Of a DNA stretch of 27,056 nt, positions 24,831 through 27,056 are shown in pieces. The DNA is from Candidatus Nanohalarchaeota archaeon. GTDB taxonomy: Archaea > EX4484-52 > B79-G9. The stretch spans positions 1 to 27,056 of the forward strand of contig JAUVEK010000003.1 in NCBI GenBank assembly GCA_030594795.1. Direction: 5' to 3'. The translations under genes were made by a program, and so were the position numbers. The notes below the pieces were generated by a model that was not told the DNA's origin, searched no databases, and worked only from the letters and a program-made list of their open reading frames with translations. The stretch's first letter is position 1; every line of letters begins with the position of its first letter.

Positions 24831-26234
24831 ATGCGCAAAACAAAAATCGTATGCACAATAGGCCCAAGGACCGAATCATTTGAGGCACTAAAAAAACTTG
24901 CAAAAGCAGGCATGAACGTGGCTCGCCTCAACTTCTCCCACGGCAGCCACGAAGAGCAGGGAAACAAGATAAAAAACATAAAAGAGCTAAACAAGCACCT
25001 GAAAAACCCAATAGCAATACTCCTTGACACAAGAGGCCCGGAAATAAGGACAGGCATTCTGAAAAAAGACATACCTCTAAAAAGAGGCGACACATTCACG
25101 TTCACAGTAAAAGACACAACAGACGAGGAAATGGGAACGACACTAAGCTACAGGCATATAATCAGTGACATAAAAGAAGGCGACATGATATACGTTGATG
25201 ATGGCATGCTTGAATTCAGGGTTAAAAAAATAACCGGCCATAAAATAATCTGCAAAGTAAAAAACAACGGCATCCTAAGTTCGAGAAAAGGTGTCAACAT
25301 TCCATGTATAGAACTTGATTTGCCTTCCCTGTCAGAAAAAGACATAGAAGACATCAACTTTGGCATATTTCACGACATAGACTACATAGCTGTCTCATTC
25401 GTAAAACGCAAAAATGACATTCTAAAGCTAAAAAAATTCCTAAAACAAAAAGGCGCGTCCCCCAGGATAATCGCAAAAATCGAGCACATAAAAGCAGTTC
25501 AGGAATTCGAAGACATAATGGATGTATCAGACGGGATAATGCTTGCCCGTGGGGACCTTGGCATCCAGATGCCATTTGAAGAGCTCCCTATGATCCAGAA
25601 AGAGATAATCAAAAAATGCAATACAGCAGGAAAGCCCGTAATAGTCGCCACCCACATGCTGAACTCAATGGTCGAAAACCCCAAGCCCACCCGCGCAGAA
25701 GTATCCGATGTCGCAAACGCCATATTTTCAGGCACAGACGCAGTCATGCTCTCCCAAGAGACAGCAAAAGGCGATTATCCAATAGAATCAGTAAAAGTCA
25801 TGGACAAAATATGCCGCGCAGTTGAAAATAAGATGGAATCGAAAATAAGCACAAAAATCTCAAAAAAAAGCGCAACAGACATAGTAGGCCAGGCAGTTGC
25901 ACTCATCTCAGAAAACATAAAAGCAGACGCTATCCTGACATTCACCCAGACCGGCAGAACCGCATGCTCACTCTCCAAATACCGCGTAAAATCCCCGATA
26001 TTCGCCATGACACCTGAAGAGAAAATCCTGAGAACAAGCGCTCTGGTATGGGGCGTATTTGCGCACAAGATTCATAACGGCTACAAATCAACAGACGTGA
26101 TGATAAATGACGGCATAAATCTGCTGAAAGAAAAGCATGCACTCAAATCAGGCGACACAGTCATAATAACAGCAGGAGCCCCGATAGGCATAAGCGGCAC
26201 AACAAACCTTGCAGAAGTAAGAAAAGTCCACTGA
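24831..26234 (+). CDS. pyk: Pyruvate kinase
   Basis: The protein has 467 residues, the usual length. It converts phosphoenolpyruvate and ADP to pyruvate and ATP, the last step of glycolysis, in the cytoplasm. Motifs in order: NVARLNFSHG (29-38, with the phosphate-binding Arg32), LDTRGPEIRTG (65-75), the B-domain lid (about 75-165), IAKIE with catalytic Lys216, ARGDLGIQMP, KPVIVATHML and PTRAEVSDVANAIFSGTDAVMLSQETAKGDYP. Glu71 occupies the position whose Glu/Lys identity is associated with K+ dependence, so a K+-dependent enzyme is predicted. The residue after IAKIE is His, where Asn is common. The C-terminal domain is present and complete. The gene stands alone with its own TATA box and faces the convergent YjbQ gene. 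Confidence 0.97.
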   Translation: MRKTKIVCTIGPRTESFEALKKLAKAGMNVARLNFSHGSHEEQGNKIKNIKELNKHLKNPIAILLDTRGPEIRTGILKKDIPLKRGDTFTFTVKDTTDEEMGTTLSYRHIISDIKEGDMIYVDDGMLEFRVKKITGHKIICKVKNNGILSSRKGVNIPCIELDLPSLSEKDIEDINFGIFHDIDYIAVSFVKRKNDILKLKKFLKQKGASPRIIAKIEHIKAVQEFEDIMDVSDGIMLARGDLGIQMPFEELPMIQKEIIKKCNTAGKPVIVATHMLNSMVENPKPTRAEVSDVANAIFSGTDAVMLSQETAKGDYPIESVKVMDKICRAVENKMESKISTKISKKSATDIVGQAVALISENIKADAILTFTQTGRTACSLSKYRVKSPIFAMTPEEKILRTSALVWGVFAHKIHNGYKSTDVMINDGINLLKEKHALKSGDTVIITAGAPIGISGTTNLAEVRKVH

Positions 26235-26288
26235 ATTTATTGATTAGCAGTCGGGAACACTAATTTCGTCAGAAATCATATAATCATC

Positions 26289-26310
26289 GGATGCACTACA
26301 TCCTTATTTA
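26289..26310 (+). terminator. Possible terminator between convergent pyk and YjbQ genes
   Basis: GGATG (26289-26293) pairs with CATCC (26299-26303) across a 5-nt loop, followed by TTATTTA. The stem is short and the T run broken, so the call is weak. Nothing else is seen in 26235-26334. Confidence 0.3.
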
Positions 26311-26334
26311 GCTTATCACTGCCGGAAATAAAAC

Positions 26335-26736
26335 TCATTTAACCGAAATCCACACTTTCCTTTTTCTCGGCCCGTCAAACTCACAGAAATATATCCCCTG
26401 CCACCCCCCAAGCGCAACCTTCCCACCTGCCACAGGCAAAGTAACAGAACATCCGACAAGCGACGACTTGATATGCGCAGCCGAATTCCCCTCAGCATGC
26501 CTGAACCTGAAATCATTCTTCACAATAGAATTCATCCCAAGCAAAATATCGCGCTTCACATCAGGGTCAGCATTTTCATTAACAGTAACACCTGCCGTTG
26601 TATGCGGCACAGACACAGTGCAGATGCCATAATCAACACCCCACTTTGCAACAACCTCAGACACAGCACCAGTAATATCCACAAACTCTTCCTTCTTCTT
26701 GGTCTCAATATTCAGTTCATGCATAGTACCACTCAT
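26335..26736 (-). CDS. UPF0047/YjbQ family protein
   Basis: The protein has 133 residues from the ATG at 26736 (a TTG lies just upstream; a Met four codons in is an alternative start). Family signatures are all present: VPHTTAGVTVNENADPDV (with His45), RFRHAEGNSAAHIKSSLVG and GGWQGIYFCEFDGPRKR. The family is small, cytoplasmic and widespread in archaea and bacteria. Bacterial YjbQ has been linked to secondary thiamin phosphate synthase activity; the physiological role in archaea is not settled. It is divergent from the MGMT gene with 78 nt between starts. Confidence 0.93.
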   Translation of the reverse strand: MSGTMHELNIETKKKEEFVDITGAVSEVVAKWGVDYGICTVSVPHTTAGVTVNENADPDVKRDILLGMNSIVKNDFRFRHAEGNSAAHIKSSLVGCSVTLPVAGGKVALGGWQGIYFCEFDGPRKRKVWISVK

Positions 26737-26782
26737 CAAATGATTATTAACCTAAACTATCCATACATTCTAAACATCGCCA

Positions 26783-26793
26783 AAAATATTAAT
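26783..26793 (+). promoter_or_regulatory. TATA-like element before the MGMT gene
   Basis: AAAATATTAAT lies about 22-32 nt before the ATG at 26815, a spacing that predicts a leaderless or nearly leaderless message. No ribosome binding site is seen before that ATG, which agrees. Confidence 0.4.
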
Positions 26794-26814
26794 CTATTTG
26801 CCCAATTACTGAAC

Positions 26815-27056
26815 ATGTCATTCTCAAAAAAAGTTCTGGAACTCACAAAACAAATACCAAAAGGCAAAATAACAACCTACCGGCAGCTGGCAGCTGCCGC
26901 AGGCAACGAAAAAGCCAGCCGCGCAGCAGGAAGCGCCCTCAACAAAAACAGCCAGCCAGTAACCATCCCCTGCCACCGCGTAATAAAAAGCACAGGCGAG
27001 GCAGGCGGCTACTCAGGAGGAACAGAAAAAAAGATAGCGCTCCTGAAAAAAGAAGG
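26815..27056 (+). CDS. Single-domain methylated-DNA-protein cysteine methyltransferase (3' end outside window)
   Basis: 80 codons are visible and the frame runs off the right edge. The sequence is the DNA-binding and catalytic domain of MGMT/Ogt: PKGKITTYRQLA (15-26), the arginine-finger region SRAAGSAL (Arg36), the active site PCHR (Cys53) and GGYSGGTEKK. Such proteins transfer alkyl groups from O6-alkylguanine to Cys53 in a suicide repair reaction. The usual N-terminal domain is missing, since the protein starts directly at the C-terminal domain. Cys53 is kept, so it is not an alkyltransferase-like protein with Trp there. Single-domain forms are known, so it may be functional. Confidence 0.93.
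   Translation, partial: MSFSKKVLELTKQIPKGKITTYRQLAAAAGNEKASRAAGSALNKNSQPVTIPCHRVIKSTGEAGGYSGGTEKKIALLKKE

Overview
The window looks archaeal. TATA-like boxes lie 20-70 nt before several starts, ribosome binding sites resemble GGAG/GGTGAT, secreted proteins are dense in N-x-S/T sequons, and the gene set (archaeal-style surface Ig-repeat proteins, MoxR/DUF58/VWA, pyruvate kinase, UPF0047/YjbQ, single-domain MGMT) fits. The base composition is A+T-rich. The sequence alone does not fix the phylum; a DPANN-like or other uncultivated lineage is possible.

Layout. (1) 1-11356: the 3' part (over 10 kb) of a giant secreted beta-sandwich repeat protein, followed after 4 nt by a small protein with a signal peptide and a C-terminal membrane anchor. 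(2) 11589-13739: two secreted 312-residue paralogs with four cysteines each, flanking a small winged-helix regulator. (3) 13740-14216: a gene-free stretch packed with hairpins. (4) 14217-17155: a BatA-like VWA membrane protein and a DUF58 protein, facing a convergent MoxR AAA+ ATPase. (5) 17156-17557: a divergent intergenic region with a second copy of the hairpin element. (6) 17558-20088: a charged coiled-coil protein, a 63-residue membrane protein and a membrane protein with an HELFH metalloprotease motif. (7) 24511-20085, minus strand: a second pair of small anchored protein plus large Ig-repeat surface protein. (8) 24512-27056: an intergenic stretch with inverted repeats, pyruvate kinase, UPF0047/YjbQ and the start of a single-domain methylguanine-DNA methyltransferase.

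How the parts may fit together. The window is mainly a cell-envelope locus. Two paralogous pairs, each a large Ig-repeat protein with a small C-terminally anchored partner, surround a MoxR-DUF58-VWA system and a pair of abundant-looking secreted proteins. The C-terminal domain of the giant protein resembles the 312-residue proteins (shared P-[YF]-G ... N-G-T-L end), which suggests they share a fold and may assemble together. A MoxR/VWA system is a plausible assembly or quality-control machine for such proteins, but this is inference.

The most unusual observation is a multi-hairpin element present twice, at about 13761-14132 and 17301-17497. Each copy lies just upstream of one of the two rightward operons of the MoxR region. 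The flanking sequences are conserved and the stems differ by compensatory base changes, the hallmark of a conserved RNA (or single-stranded DNA) structure. It may be an undescribed structured RNA or leader.
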